Origin: Membranipora membranacea
Taxonomy: Eukaryota > Bryozoa > Gymnolaemata > Cheilostomatida > Membraniporidae
Length of the DNA: 60,000 nucleotides
Direction: 5' to 3'
Assembly: GCA_914767715.1 (NCBI GenBank)
Contig: OU612073.1
Coordinates: forward strand, 11,472,001-11,532,000
In this document: piece by piece, positions 1 to 14,400 of the stretch
How the letters are laid out: each line of letters starts with the position of its first letter
Numbering within the stretch: position 1 is the stretch's first letter
Program-made: the position numbers and the translations under genes
Notes under the pieces: generated by a model
Told to the model about the DNA's origin: nothing
Databases searched by the model: none
Seen by the model: the letters and a program-made list of their open reading frames with translations, nothing else

Positions 1-106
1 CGCCGAATATGGCAGCCGCACCTGTATTTCTCCAGTCTTCGGACAGAAACAAAAATTGCAATTTCAACAAACATTTTAACCAACAATTATGTTTTGTGTT
101 TTATAG

Positions 107-228
107 TACGGGATGGGTACGTAACGTGGCCCCATAAGATGGGGAGAATGTTTGAGGAGAGGGACAGAGAGGTGCCATATGCTAGTATGGGAGAATCTAC
201 TATGGCCCCTCAGGCCGCCAACATGTAA
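107..228 (+). CDS. Probable terminal exon of an unidentified plus-strand gene (partial)
   Basis: A pyrimidine-rich tract ends in TTTTATAG at 106. It is followed by 39 open codons and a TAA stop at 226-228 (peptide begins RDGYVTWPHKMGRMFEERD after a split codon and ends QAANM). An AATAAA at 904-909 followed by a T/GT-rich stretch supports a 3' end about 700 bp downstream. Bases 1-23 could be the preceding exon: a GT donor at 24-25 and a compatible phase, with the split codon read as Leu. I do not recognise the protein; it has no cysteine motif, membrane segment or known domain. The gene would be convergent with the limpet gene. The call rests only on splice and poly(A) signals, so a chance open frame is possible. 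Confidence 0.42.
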
Positions 229-1688
229 CTATCACCGATATCTACTAATCTACTTCATCAATCACCATAAAATCAGTATTCTTCGAACATATTTTAGTCA
301 AAAGAAAATCCATAGTGCTCATTAGCTTGACTATTGATTCAAAATGTGTCCCAACTCCATTGTCGTTGATTGAATTCAAGGTGCAACCTTGAACCAAATT
401 TGTACATACTATATAGTATAGTAATAATATACATATACGCTTTTTAAGTTACATTGTGAATGTAAAAGCATGTTCTATTGTCTGACTAGATCTTTATGGT
501 GTTTTAGTCATTTTGTGTGAGACTTTTACTCATCTCACTCGTTATCTCATCATTTTATTTAAATGTGTATATCCATTTACTCATATTGGGAAAATATCAA
601 CAACATCATAGTCGTGTTTGTGATACTCCGAATTTCATCACTCAGGAGGTGTCTTCCATGCTATATACAGGGGCAGGCAATTCCTTCCACTTTGATGTTA
701 AGTAAGTCAATCATGTGAGCCAAAATATCCCTGTTTTAGTTGGTATTACAAATTTATTTTTAAGCCAGTTCTATCCAGTTCTTGTGAACCAATTGTTTAG
801 TTTTACTGTTTTAGTTGTTTTCTGCAAGCTGCTCGGCATTTTTGCACAATATTTTTTAATTTAATGTTGTTTACATAGTACTATGTTCTACAAGTTGTAT
901 AGAAATAAAATCATTTTAAAATTAAGTATTGCGAGTTCTTGTTTGTTCTTTTCTGTCAAAAAACTATTGACAACCTGCCTCTTCTTGCTAATGCTTGCAG
1001 AATTGGCTGCTCGAGTAATCATCTCATGCCTTTATTAGCCGGTGTATATCATTGGTTCATACAGGGTTGGTCTCAATCCCTTGACTTATATTAAAACTAG
1101 AACTAGACCCATTGTTCTAGCACAGGCGCTAATAAAAGTCAAGCAAAATTACCCTTACAACATCCAGTTGGTGGTAACTATAGAGTAGTTTATCATATCA
1201 TGGGTCTACATGCCTAGTTAACATCACAAGAGTCAGTGTGCGCTTCGAGAGCTTTTCGGTCAGAATTCTAACTATACATTATTCCCGCTTGAACTCAGTA
1301 TCTTTATTGGACAACAGTTATGTCACATAATAGTCCACATCTAAGCAGGTTTTATAAATCAAACAAAAACTGAGGCAGGAGCAAAATGGGGAAAACTAAG
1401 CTACTTGTTAGATATTCCAGAGATGTTCAAAAAACAGAAATGAAAATAAATGGTATCAAAAGCCTTGTATCTTTCTATAAACTATCTGTCATGGTAGGGA
1501 GATTGCAAATGCTGACCAGATTTACATAAATTGCAGTATATGGCTGATCATCCTCTCCAAAACAAAACATGAATATAAAAATCTAACAGAAAGTATCAAA
1601 ACGACTAAACGATTGGCATACAGGGAGGGTGGGGTGTACCCAACCCTAACTGTCGGCATACAGGTAAATGTTGTAAAACTATGACTTA
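229..1688. other. Convergent intergenic region and 3'UTRs
   Basis: I see no coding exon here. The left part is the likely 3'UTR of the plus-strand gene. The right part is probably the 3'UTR of the limpet gene. Minus-strand AATAAA motifs (read as TTTATT on the plus strand) occur at 1303-1308 and 1031-1036 and could end the limpet transcript. Confidence 0.4.
904..909 (+). promoter_or_regulatory. Polyadenylation signal AATAAA, plus strand
   Basis: AATAAA is followed within 20-50 bases by a T/GT-rich stretch (TTCTTGTTTGTTC), the usual animal poly(A) arrangement. It probably serves the plus-strand terminal exon ending at 228. Confidence 0.45.
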
Positions 1689-2327
1689 GAAATATTTGTT
1701 TTATATCTATATCAAAGGTTGAACAGGTCAAAGCATGAAAACTCCATAAGCGAACTATACTAAGAGCTCTACGTCATGCTAAGTCTCAGAAAGTCAGCAA
1801 CCACACAAAGCCAGGATCAAAATATAAAATATTCTTCCATGTTGAGTATAGATGAAAATTTCTCTAGCGAGTATATAGTTATCTCGGCTCCAAGAGTTTA
1901 GAGCTTTTTCCTTTTACAGTCCAATTTCAGTATTCCCTTCATGGCGATTCTTTACTTGTCGACTTGTAGACCAGGGTTTACATATTCTTGCCACAGTCTG
2001 GGCACACGAAATATTTGTTTTATATCTATATCAAAGGTTGAACAGGTCAAAGCATGAAAACTCCATAAGCGAACTATACTAAGAGCTCTACGTCATGCTA
2101 AGTCTCAGAAAGTCAGCAACCACACAAAGCCAGGATCAAAATATAAAATATTCTTCCATGTTGAGTATAGATGAAAATTTCTCTAGCGAGTATATAGTTA
2201 TCTCGGCTCCAAGAGTTTAGAGCTTTTTCCTTTTACAGTCCAATTTCAGTATTCCCTTCATGGCGATTCTTTACTTGTCGACTTGTAGACCAGGGTTTAC
2301 ATATTCTTGCCACAGTCTGGGCACACG
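1689..2327. repeat. Perfect 319-bp direct tandem duplication (two copies)
   Basis: Bases 1689-2007 and 2008-2326 are identical base for base, with an offset of 319. The unit covers the last ten codons and stop of the limpet gene plus about 290 bases of its 3'UTR. The copy at 2008-2326 is joined to the rest of the exon and is the functional one, with its stop at 2297-2299. The outer copy repeats the stub and a second stop at 1978-1980. Perfect identity means either a very recent duplication or an assembly artefact. Confidence 0.97.
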
Positions 2328-2451
2328 ACTAGATTGTTGCAGACTAGGAATCCTTGACCTAGCAGACTTTTCTCACACTGAGCGCACATGAAACAATCGG
2401 CGTGCCACTGACGTCCCTCAAACGCCACATACTTAGTAGCCTGACCAAGCC
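2297..2451 (-). CDS. Lmpt: Limpet exon 10: end of LIM6 and stop
   Basis: It reads EGRQWHADCFMCAQC, SLLGQGFL and CPDCGKNM followed by TAA at 2297-2299, closely matching the FHL C-terminus. The 3' part of the exon lies in the 319-bp tandem duplication. Confidence 0.95.
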
Positions 2452-5400
2452 CTGCAAATATACAAGTTGTGATTATGGTGATGATGGATGATGGATGAGG
2501 ATGATGAACATAAAATTAAATTGGGCTTTTGTTCAGTGCTAAAATATTGTCAAAAAATAAAACTTTCATCACTTTATGTTTGCATCTCAAAATTATTGAA
2601 TATAATTACTAATTACGCCCTGTCTTTTACAACCCGTAGACATAGCGAAAACAACTCTGACAAATGAGAATCACTCCTTAGCAATGCAGTGAGCCCATAT
2701 AGCCTGCATAAGCGTATATCACAGACTCAATAACGCAAATATTTTAAACGAGTAGCTGTTGCAAGTTTGGCAACCAACTAAACTTATGTTGGCATGGGTA
2801 TCTAAATTACCTTTGCTGCAGCTTGAATAACTGGCAGATATATACAAGCGATCCTATGATAGCCAGACATCTCTGCTCTACTACATTTAATACTTTTAAA
2901 CAAGAGTAGGTACAATACTACAGAAAAACCTTGCAGATCTATATACACCTAATATCGACATCTGGCTGTACTATATACACAAAGTAAATAATGAGCAGCA
3001 GTAAACTTGGTCAGAAGAATTTGTACATAGTTTCCGTATGTTAGATAGAGCATCAGCCTATTGCCCAATCAGATAAACATTTCATAAGTAATCATATTAC
3101 AGCAGACATATCGCTGCCCAACAAATCATCGAGTTACTGTCTATTACGCCAGCAGCTAGATACTTATTTGGTACTCAATGTAGTACTTTTTCTCGCCAGC
3201 CTGACATTTAGCAACGTGCTAACGAGCATACAAACAAAAAAATGATGCCGATTACATGGAGCGAAAGCACTTCTTGAATTCCACCCTAGGAGCCTAGTTA
3301 TCTAAGCTTGATCGGAGATTGATTGAGCTTTTCCGCATACATTGCGTGTTCTACATTCAGGAAGTTCTCACCACCCTCAAAAGGTGATACTCATCTAGCG
3401 TTAATAGCTGATAAAATCCTTCTCCAGGAAATGTGAGATGTAATCACCAATCAAATGTAGATTTTTGTGTGAATGATGGAAGTTCCAATGATGCATGCAT
3501 TGAGCTCTAAAACATTGACCTCTATAGGAAGAAAATTTCATAACATAGCACAACAGGACATTGGATATCAATATCTAGCTAAAAACTAGTTTGTCCTCTC
3601 GATCTCTTCTAAAATCACTCTCGTATCTAGACCAAAGGACAAATTAAACGACAAGCTTAAACCACCAAATTCAGCCATTTCTACCACCCAAACCCGCCAG
3701 ATGCTTAGCGCATGACCCTCAAACATAGCTTGAGAAAAACATCTAATCTATCATTCTTTGAAATGCGATGGTTTAATTTCAGATATTTGCCTTGTAATAC
3801 AGACATGCAAAAACAAGCATATTGCAGCGGAGCCAGCCAATATGTATTACAAGGCAACATCAGAATTTCCAGACTAAACCCCGAAGAAAAGACCAGACTT
3901 AAACAACAGAAAACAAATCTATTAATTTATATGTTTTATCACCTGCAATAGGCTGGCTGCATTTTTCGCAGATCTTAGCAAATGTTTTGATGTAGCAATC
4001 GGGGCAGTAAGGCTGTTCTTCTTTGGTGGCAAACTTCACGTTAGCCAATTCTGTATCGCACCCCGTGCACAAAAAGCATTCCCGATGATAAGCAAGGTCG
4101 CGAAAGGTCACCCCACCTTGAAGCAAAACCTGGCAGAAAAATAAAGTGATCATTATGTGATAAGTTGGTTAAATCAGTGCTAAGTTACGAGCAATATCAC
4201 AAGCATACAACCCCAATGCTCACCTTCACTGTCGTCTCAAAAGGACCAATAATTTTCATATTGGTCTGGTCTCAGACACTAAACGATTTTTGGGATTTAT
4301 TGAGTCTTACACCATACCGACGGCTCACAGAAGCAATCAATTAAGTTTTCTTCAGCTCTAGCCCTTTTCAAAAGTCGTTTATTTGCTGGAGTAAACATTG
4401 AGGTTGTATCTAGCTTATCAAACAGCCATCAGGGTGATAGCAGGAAGAAATTTAGGCTTATTTCAAGCAGATCGCAAAATATGTATGTTATAAAATCTAC
4501 ACTATTGCTCTAAATAATATTGGAAGGAAATAGTGAACTACATGTATGTATGTAGAAATGGGATGCTAAAGCCTGGATGAATATTTATCCCAAAAAAATG
4601 GAAACCTACCTGTCAAGTCCTACGTGAAAGTAAACCAGATCACATCAGAAATCATTCATGATTATTAATCATGGCGAGCTGTACTGGTTAAAGATGACTT
4701 GGAAATTTTGATTTCTATTGAGTAGCTCGAACAAACTGATCTTATTGGTTCAATCATATTTACCCTAGAGGAGTAAATATTAGCTAGTGTCTGGTTAAGC
4801 CTGTGTGGGGATGACTTAATGATAGCTAGCACCAATTTTAGCTAGCCAAGGTGGGAGTTTGTGTGATGTTAGCCAGCCATCAACTTCTTATCTCGCTTTT
4901 CCAACCATGCCCGAAAAGCACATATATTACTCCTCTGGGATGTAAAACTATTATTATGAGGTCTAGCAAACTAATCGGTAAGTTGACTGTAGTTTGATTT
5001 GTCTCCACTTACCTCGGAGCACTTTCCGCACTTTTGGGCGAATTTATCATTGTAACATGGCATACAGACAAGCTTTCCTTCATCCTTGGGCACAAAGCTG
5101 TTGTTACCAATAGACTGATTGCACTCAGCGCAGGTAAAGCACTCATAATGAAACTTCTTTCCGTTGTACTCGAATTTCTGCATCCCTAAAAATATCGGAA
5201 AAAGACAACAACGCTATCAATTTGCTCAGACTAGGAAGATCAAAGAAATACAGGATATTTCTTTATGGGCTGTATGCAAGCATTAGCATACAGTCCATAG
5301 AGTCAGGTAAGTGAAATTTGACCTGCAGAACTTGATACCCTGCAAGGTCACTTTCACCGAGGACGAACAGAGACTAAGATCCAGACCTGCAACATGCTGA

Positions 5401-8400
5401 GCATGAATGGTCTCACCAAATCGAGCCATTTTAAGATTTCAGAGATAGTAAAGGAAGTGGAGAGGTCACACGAGTAGATATACAACACATACCGCCACTT
5501 CACCGCCAAGTCACCAACACCCAAAAATAGTGGGTTTGGTGGCGCTTATTTGCGACGAGCCTGCTGCTCGCTACTCGGGGGTCTAGCGCTCGCACCTCAC
5601 ACTGCTCATTCCTTTCCACCACTGCCACCCTATTTAACACAGCGTAAGTGTATTAGGGTTACTGGAGCATTACAGGGCACCAAAGAGTTAAAATTAACTC
5701 CTTGATGGCACACTGCTGAGAGGTTTTATAAGACCTCGTGACGATATACCCTACTTTAAATCATAACAAGCTCACTTTGCAGGGGTAATAAAAGAACATG
5801 TTTACATTCAAGTTACGTCCGATCACCCTGCTACAATATTAACTGAATATGTGCCAAGAGGCAATTTCACTGAAGAATTGAGTGCCACCAGAATGACGCC
5901 GTTTACAGCGATTAAATCTCTCAGTCAAACCTTCATAGCCGCCCCTTACACCTGTCTGAAATACCAGTAACTATCATACGTCTGTACATAATACATCAAG
6001 CTGATTAGATAGAAACCATGAGGCACTGGTCAGCATCAAGCTGTGTAACATGTCCCGTCAGGTCAAGAACAGACTTTTTCTGAAGACAATAATTAACCCA
6101 TCCATGGATGATCATAATTCATAGCTATCAAAGTAGTAGTCAGTTGTGAGCCCGGCAGAAGATAGGGATGCTCTAGTTATTACAATAAAGGTTTGATTGA
6201 ATTGATTGAGGACCAAGGAAGGTTGTAAGCATAGATAGTGGGCTGAAAGCGAGGATGCCCAAGGGCTGACATTTGCTATTCAGTTATACAGTCATCAATC
6301 CCACTCTTGTCTGACAGATTCTACTGCCATGCTCACTTGAATCAGAGGGGGTGGGATACACAGCCCAGCCCTCTTTGCTAAGAAAATGTTTTAGGGTACT
6401 AATGCTAACCATGTTTGAAGGTGTTTCCACATTTGTCACATCTCTGGGCGAAGCTGCTATCGTAACAATCAGGGCAGTACAGTCCATTGTCCTTAGCTAC
6501 AAACTGCTGGTTGGCCAAGGAGCTCTGGCACCCCCAGCATAGGAAGCAGGCCTCGTGCCAGTGGCGTCCCTTATACGACAGGTCCTACAAATAAACAGAA
6601 CAAGGGCTATAATTTTGTGAATGCAATTTAGATAACAGGGATAAACTTCAATTTTATCGCATTTAATTGCGTTAGAGTGTCGATGAGAAGTGTTCATGGT
6701 GACGCATGTAGGCTAGGCTGTTACGTGATGCTATTTGAAACAAAACAAAAGTTAAAAATTTGAAGGATTGTCTTGAAACTCGAACCAAAAGCATTTATGC
6801 TCCAGGGTGTTTATTTCTGTATTCAGTAGTATATGCATTATTGTCAGCTGCACTTTTAAACTATTACACCAAAAATGCGCTGGTGCTTTTTGTCATAATG
6901 GTATTTTATCAGCTCAAATAATTCTATCCAAGAATGCCAAACCCTACCTGCTTACATTAATTTAATACAGTCCTCACATTATGGGCATTGTATCAGGATT
7001 ATGACATGGTTTAGATTTTTTGATAAGAATATGAATGAGATGTTTTACTAGGGTGTTTACAAAACCCAAGAGATTAGTCAGAAATGGTATAAGATTGCAC
7101 TGCTTACTTTACATGTTGCCTTAGACGTAGTGGCCTGTGTAAATATGGTAATATAACCCATCGACAAAATCCATGCGCCATTTTTATAACCTTATATGTG
7201 CAGCTAGTGAGCTTGAACTTCGGGTATGTTTAGACCAGACGGTATACCATTAACCTCCAAATAACATCTTTCACTCCGCTAATAAGTCTTACCTTCCGTT
7301 GCAACTCTTGAGCTACGCTAACATTTGATACAGCGAGATAAATAGATTTTACAATCTGACATAATAGTTTACTAGGTGGGATGCCGATTGTCGATCGTTG
7401 CTCAACAATTCAGCGCTTGCCCGGAATGTCTGAAACAGGCCTTCTCCTAACAAGCGCTAATAACACCCCTGCTCATTAGTAAATATCATAGGCACCAATC
7501 TTTTATTTTGTGTATTTCTATAGTCGTAATGGTTCCAATTAGTTGTGGGCTAAGATGATGTAGGAATTACACAATTATATCTTAGTATTCATGTAAAATC
7601 TGGCTTCCGTTTCTATTCAAGCTTCAACATTTTGCAATTTGCAAGGTAATTTTTGTCTCAAAACTGGAGTTTGACACGGCAGCGCAGAACCAACAACGGC
7701 AGCATGAGCTCGCGTTTTCAAGGACAATTCCGAACAATCAGCTGCATGTCCATCCGCGCAGACAACGCACCCTGGATATCGACTGAGTGAGCGGAGTTCT
7801 TCTTGATTTCTTTTTATCAATTCACTGATCAAATTTGATCGCAACTTAATTGGAATAAATCCCTTCAGGGTAAACACACTTAATCACTTGAGAAAACTTT
7901 TAGTGGAAGTCATTGATACTTTCAATGAGCCAGTACAAATGAAATCATGTCATGCCATGTAATTTTCATTAAACTTGCAGACTACTAAAAAATTAAATAA
8001 AAAGGATGAGGTCACAAAAATGATTTGCGAAAAGTGTGGGCATGTTATTGCTCACTGCTCAGACAATGTGATGACTGCAGTTTTATCTTACAATGTTTGG
8101 GATGATGATGCGTATGTAAACAAAATGGCCCAGCTGCTTGTGTGCGTAAAACGGTTTTGACAAAACTGATTGATATTATGTATATCTCCCCCCCCCCCCC
8201 CCCCCCCACAAACACAATGAGATCACCCGCATAGGTTATAAATACTCATCATCACCAGTAAACAATTATAATAGCCTAAGCTCAAAGTGAATTGATCACT
8301 GTGAATGCAAAACGCAAGTCAATTTAGGCCTCATAGCTACAGTTATTTTCTCAAGATGGAATTATAAGCTCAAAATCATGCTGCACGTCAAATCCTACAT

Positions 8401-11400
8401 GTTTCAGACCCAACCCACATAAGTGTTTCACAACTTTCTATATCGCACCCAATTTGCCCTGTAATAAATTGAATACCATTTTTCTAGCGGCATTTACCAC
8501 TTTGCCATAATAATATGGTCATTTCAGACAGAGACTAAATAGCTAGATCAAACAGCGCAATTTCCTCAAACATTGTTGTAATTAATTAAGGATTAATGGG
8601 CCACTAACCCAGCTAAATTAGCATCATGTAACATCCTAAAAAATGCAATCATTGCCTTTTGTGTTATTCAGTTAACCTTCTCATTGAACAGTCATTGGGA
8701 CTTCATTATCACCCAACTGGCAGCAAAATTAACATAACGCGGGTATATATTAATACCAAAGGTCAGCATTTGGTTTTTGGCCTAATATTCCCTAGGCGAA
8801 CTAGTCAATGTAAATGTTACTTGGTACACGATACAAGACTAGACACCTAGAACCACGATCGGCAATCTTACCCTGGGCTCCAATGGAGCTGACTTTTGCT
8901 ATCAGAAAATTCTTGGAATAAACACCAATCTATTCCTGTCATACTAAACATGTCTAAATAGAGCTGACAAGCAAAAAGCAACAAACCTTGAAGTCAGTAC
9001 CGATGGCTTTATCACATTTCTCACATTTGTTGGCAAATTTCTCTTCGTAGCACGGCAGACACGTCGGCTGGTCTTGTCTCAGAACATACCTCTTACCTAG
9101 TGAACATACCGCAAAACAACAACATTAATTATGAATGTACTTTCTACATAACATGCCTGTGATTCATTTCGTCCCGACATGATCAATACAGATGGCAGCA
9201 TTTTTGTTCTCATCGGTGCCATTGAGATATCATTTATATATCCTGGTTTGAATCGGTTTTTTCATACACGGCAACTTGTTTTCTTCGTGGCTTTGACCTT
9301 GAAGTTTCAGAAACAAAACAAGATGACCATAATATAAACTAATTGAACACTGGATCTTTCATCAGGTTTTAGCGAGTTGATGGATAGCAGTGTACTAGTT
9401 TACTGCATGAAATAATCCAAAAGTCATCAACTAAACGCCCCTATTGTAGCTCAAACTATCCCAAGTACTGATTTTGTGGTTTTTTCATAAGCCAAACTGG
9501 CATAGCATTGGTTAGCTAGTGAAATCCGCTGGTGTTCAACTGGGATTTTGAGGCCTTACATGACTGTGCAATTCCACAAAATCCGTTTTGACATAAGAAT
9601 GTATTATAAACTAGATACCAAATACCAATATGAAACACCTAAATTAGACTAATTCAACCACAAGAAACTCAACATTATCTATGGTCAAGCTGGATATGCA
9701 TTCATTGGACAAAAATCGTCTTTTAATCATTCACATGTCTACAGTCAACTAAGCATTTTCCCAGGGAAGGTTACCATAGAAGATAGAATGTTAGCAAGAG
9801 TTTAGTTTAGCTAGTTTTGGGATGGATCAATGTCAGCTAGTGCCACTTACGGCTAACTTTGTTGGGAACTGATATAATCTAATGAGGGCTGATTAATCTT
9901 CGCTAGCCATGAATTTCACTATGTCTAGCTTGTGCCAAGAGGCAAACTGTTCCTCCTCTGCAGCCGGGGATGGCCAGAGTCTGGGGGGTTCAGACTACCT
10001 GCGAATACTCTAATCATCTAAGCTCCCTGACTTATGTTCAGTGCTGCAGGGTGAGTTTTTACCTGTAAGAGGGTTGCTGCACTGAGAACAGTTATAGTGC
10101 TCCATATGGTAGTAGTGGCCTTTTGATTTAGTGTACTCGCTTTCGAAAATCAACTACAACAAAAATATCCAACAAAAGGTAATAACAAACCTCATTTATC
10201 ATGCAAAATATCAATAAATACCATAAAGAACATTTAAAACAGTTAAAAATGGCTGATGTTTAGTCAGTTGGAAATATGACAGATATTTTGCGGCCAAGTT
10301 GATGACAGTTGAGGATATTAACACAGAGTAAGGACATATCCTTACTCTGTGATATTAAGCTATTTATTATGGCTTGAAACTGTTTGGCACAGACAGAAGT
10401 GCTAAGTGCTTTTCCTCTACACTTAGGATGACTGCAGAAGTAATTCAAAGCTCTCTTGATCAAGGATGCAAAGTATGCCAATTTTAGTCTGACTGTGATA
10501 AATTTGGTATAAATAAAAATTACCCTTAGCAAGGACAGAAAGAGTTCTGCAAACCTACATGTATACCATAAATAGATAGATAGAGCTGGTTTATAACATT
10601 GTCTAGTATTGATAATAGCACCAACAATGTTTGCTTAGTCGCAATTCATCATCTTATCATGGTATACGTTCTAAAATGGTTCGTAGGTTATGTCTATATT
10701 ATGTGTAGTGAACAACCTCTTCTGACTGTCAACTAGCAGTTAAAGTATGTCTCGTACATACTGACATGAAATGGAAATAAATTTTAGGCGCAGGAGAGTT
10801 GCTACCACTGTACCTGCTAGGCGAAAAGCTTGACGAAGAATTTCCATATAAATATTATGATAATGTATTTGTTTGCCCTTCACATGAATCGTCAATTTTC
10901 AATTACATTTACTGTGAGTGAAACCAGTCTTGGGGGTAATGGAAAAAGAGCTGGGGTTAAATATGAGGCAGTAGATGAAAAAACTTGACAATACAAGTTT
11001 ATGAATAAGCAGAACTAAGTTTGAACCAATTATTGAATGATCGAACAGTCACTGTCTGCAGCTTGATCTGATTTAGCAAATGTTTGACAGAGTTGCTGAG
11101 TCGCACTCATTCTGCACCCCTACCATCCCATCAGATGGGACGCCATTGTCCACGCTGCAAGCGGTGAAACTGGCTGAGCGCTTAAGTTGTTTATAATAAA
11201 CAGTAACCAGTCAAATCAAGGATTGGCTTTGGACTGATTGCTGTAGCTCATGGGTGGCCATTGGCCTGCATGGCAACAAGCAAGGAGCAACCAACATGGC
11301 AACAGCATGGCAACAAGCAAGGAGTTGGTTGCTCATTGCAACAATTTACATGACCTCATGCCTATCTCTCTAGTAAGTATCTTTTGGAGGTGGGCAAGAA

Positions 11401-14400
11401 GTAATGTGGTAAAGAGATGGATAGAGGGGCTGTACACACAGGCATGGCATGTATGCGTGTTTGGCTTACATAACTCAACTGTTACCTCTAACTGCTAGCT
11501 TTACATATCCAAGTTCCGAGCCTACACAACAATAAATTACTAGTAGGTCTATATACTTTTCTAACGTTATAAAATTATTATAAAAACACACGTAGCCTAT
11601 ATCATATGCATTCTGTAGTTGGTGCAGGGTAAGCGCAGTGGTTGAGTGCCCCACTGGCCGGCTTGCACCAACTACAGAGGGCCTGCTATGGCCTATATGT
11701 ACCGACTAGAGACAGTCCTGTCACATACATTGCTAAATGGCACACTGATATGAATGGAGCAGGGGGGCCAAAACTAAAGAAAGTGACATCCATATCTAGT
11801 AAGTCTGATAGCAGACTGCAGGCACTGACCATATAACTCCCCCTCCCTCTGGAGTTCACAGCACTGATTGTGCAACAGTGCTGCAGAGTGCAATGAAGAA
11901 AAAATAAAAATGGAAAATATCAATTCAGTGTAGTTGTAGCACTGACTAAGTATGTTGTTGTCTCTCCCCACACTCCACTGAGACTAAGCTGTTATTTAAA
12001 GATGCATACATTCTCAAGATACACAATCTAGAACCTGCAACTATGCCTGCCTCACTATATGAGGATGAAGTAATATCTCTCATTTACCAAGCACAATAAT
12101 ATAGATATGTATTCAATCGAGAGTGAGAAGAAGAATGAATGAAATACTCACACAACACTACTACCATCAGAAATAAATTGTTGAGAAAATGATTGGATCA
12201 CACACAAAACTTTCGTTGAAAGACTTTTTTGATGCAGTTTGCCTGCAGTGCACAAATTGCAGCCATGTCCATGACAATTTAAAGAAGGGGACAACTCCCT
12301 AAGATTGTTTATTATTATTTTGATTTTCTTATGTGTTCCTGGGGGGGTCTTTCAATTAGAAAGAATGATCCTTTACTAAAGCAAGTTATCACTATCACAT
12401 CACTCAAAATTATCACTCACTTGGTCTTTCAATTAGAGAAAATCGCTCCCAAATCACTCACTCAGAATGAATATAGTTCCATCAAGTGACTGAGCGATCT
12501 GAAAGCGAGACTCCTAGCAGGTATCGCTCACTGAGTGAGTGAGTGATAACATTGCGATTTCGGCTGTTTCTAATTGAAAGACCCCCCTGTTTGATAGGTT
12601 TAACTGCACTGCAAGCGAATAAGTCTTAAAAAACACTGAATATCACAATATCGGGCTGCATTGTAATATATTTTAACTTAACATACACCATTCCACACGC
12701 CTGACTTTTATACCCAATACCTTAATCCAATAATTGCAATTATCGCCCAATGAAACCCCAAATTCTACAATGCCTGTACTAAAATAATGACAAATAATAA
12801 CTTTCCAATTAAACGCCAGCTAGCACTAGCATGATTGACTCATATTATGATTGTGATTCGTGCATCAACCCATCAGCCAAGAGCCTTTATCCATACTGAA
12901 ATAGTTCTTCTCTTCGCCAACTCCAGCACTGTTTTGGGTTTCTGCTATCCAAATTAAAAATTTTCCCACCCACCCATCAATCATAGCATTTCATTTCAAA
13001 TCCCCAACCCAGAAATAATACTCTATTCATGTTTTGAAAAAGAACATAAACTCACCAACTTAATAGTATATACTAGCAGCAACAACAGTCCAATATCAAC
13101 TGTGTAGAATGTAAATAAGAGCAAGGCACTACTACCTTTAATCCAGAACTTCTTATTGTAAGCACGTACAGCAGAATGATTGACTAGAGATAATTAATGC
13201 TTTGCTCTGAATGTACAAGGCAAACTAATGATATAATTTATAAACGTAGTCTGAATGGCATACGCTGGATTCGTCAATTATAATATATATACAGTGCAAA
13301 GTAATAAGCAGACACTGGGATGTCTAGTAGTGTTTGTAAGGCACATAATATTAGCACATAAGTAGCCTATGGCAGTCCTTCATTTGTAGAGGCGGTACTA
13401 GGTTCCAGTTTACAATGACGTAATGTTACCTAAATATTGAGAAAGTTTATGAGCGTAGGCAGGTGTGCAATCATGCATCATTTCTGATTATATTTTGTAT
13501 CCTATAACGAACCTATGTTGTTCATGTACGGCTACAACATCGCTTGGCGTTTAATTTAGTTTTACAATTTTGTGTTTTCAATTATCAGACAAGATGGGTG
13601 GTGGTTGGGTACGCTATTGAGATCTATGCAGACTAGGTGCTCCACATTCCCAAACTTGACAGGGGGGCTTGTGTTACGAGCAGTTATCGGACATAACTGT
13701 GGGTTCAAGGAGCAGTTCACAATATATCAATTTTGAAGTGCCCCAATAAAAATGCCAGTTTAGTTTTATTTGTGCATCAAAAATAGAGCAAACAGTGCAA
13801 TAGTTCAAATTGGTGTAAACAACCCAACCTTCCCAGCCTGCTGACTCAACACTAAGAGTGATTTATAGCTGCAGCACTCAAAAGCATATAAAACGGCATG
13901 AATTTTATGTTGTTTTTTACATGGTAATAGAAAATTACTGTTCAAATATAGATTTTTGAATCATAATTGACAAAGCTATCTTTACTTGGTAAGATTTACA
14001 AACATGAGGATTCTTGATCACAGACTCACAGTTGATACATCTGCCAGAAGATAATATGTGTAGCGAAAAAATGTAAGCAAACACTACAAAAAGTGCACCA
14101 TTTGGCAAACGCTAAGCAGACAACTCCAAAAACAATCTATCAATAATTATTGCCATGATGCAAGAAATTACGCCTTACTTACGGTTAAAAGTTAAAATCA
14201 AGCACTTATTCTTATGATTTTTTCTTTGGCACTCCCTCCCCCCCCCCAAACTCAGTCTAAGGTGCAGTCAATTTAAACTATTGCTAACGTACAGCAGTCA
14301 GCATTGCTAGTCCCATGCAGCGACATCCCCCAGACTAAATAAATCGCAATCTATGACCTGGCGGATTGTGTAATAAAGTTTGCATAAATAACATAACATA

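Noticed and set aside
7617-7877. 86-codon minus-strand frame in a limpet intron with several cysteines
   Set aside because: The Cys spacing is not a LIM domain, splice signals do not fit the neighbouring phases, and LIM2-LIM3 are complete without it.
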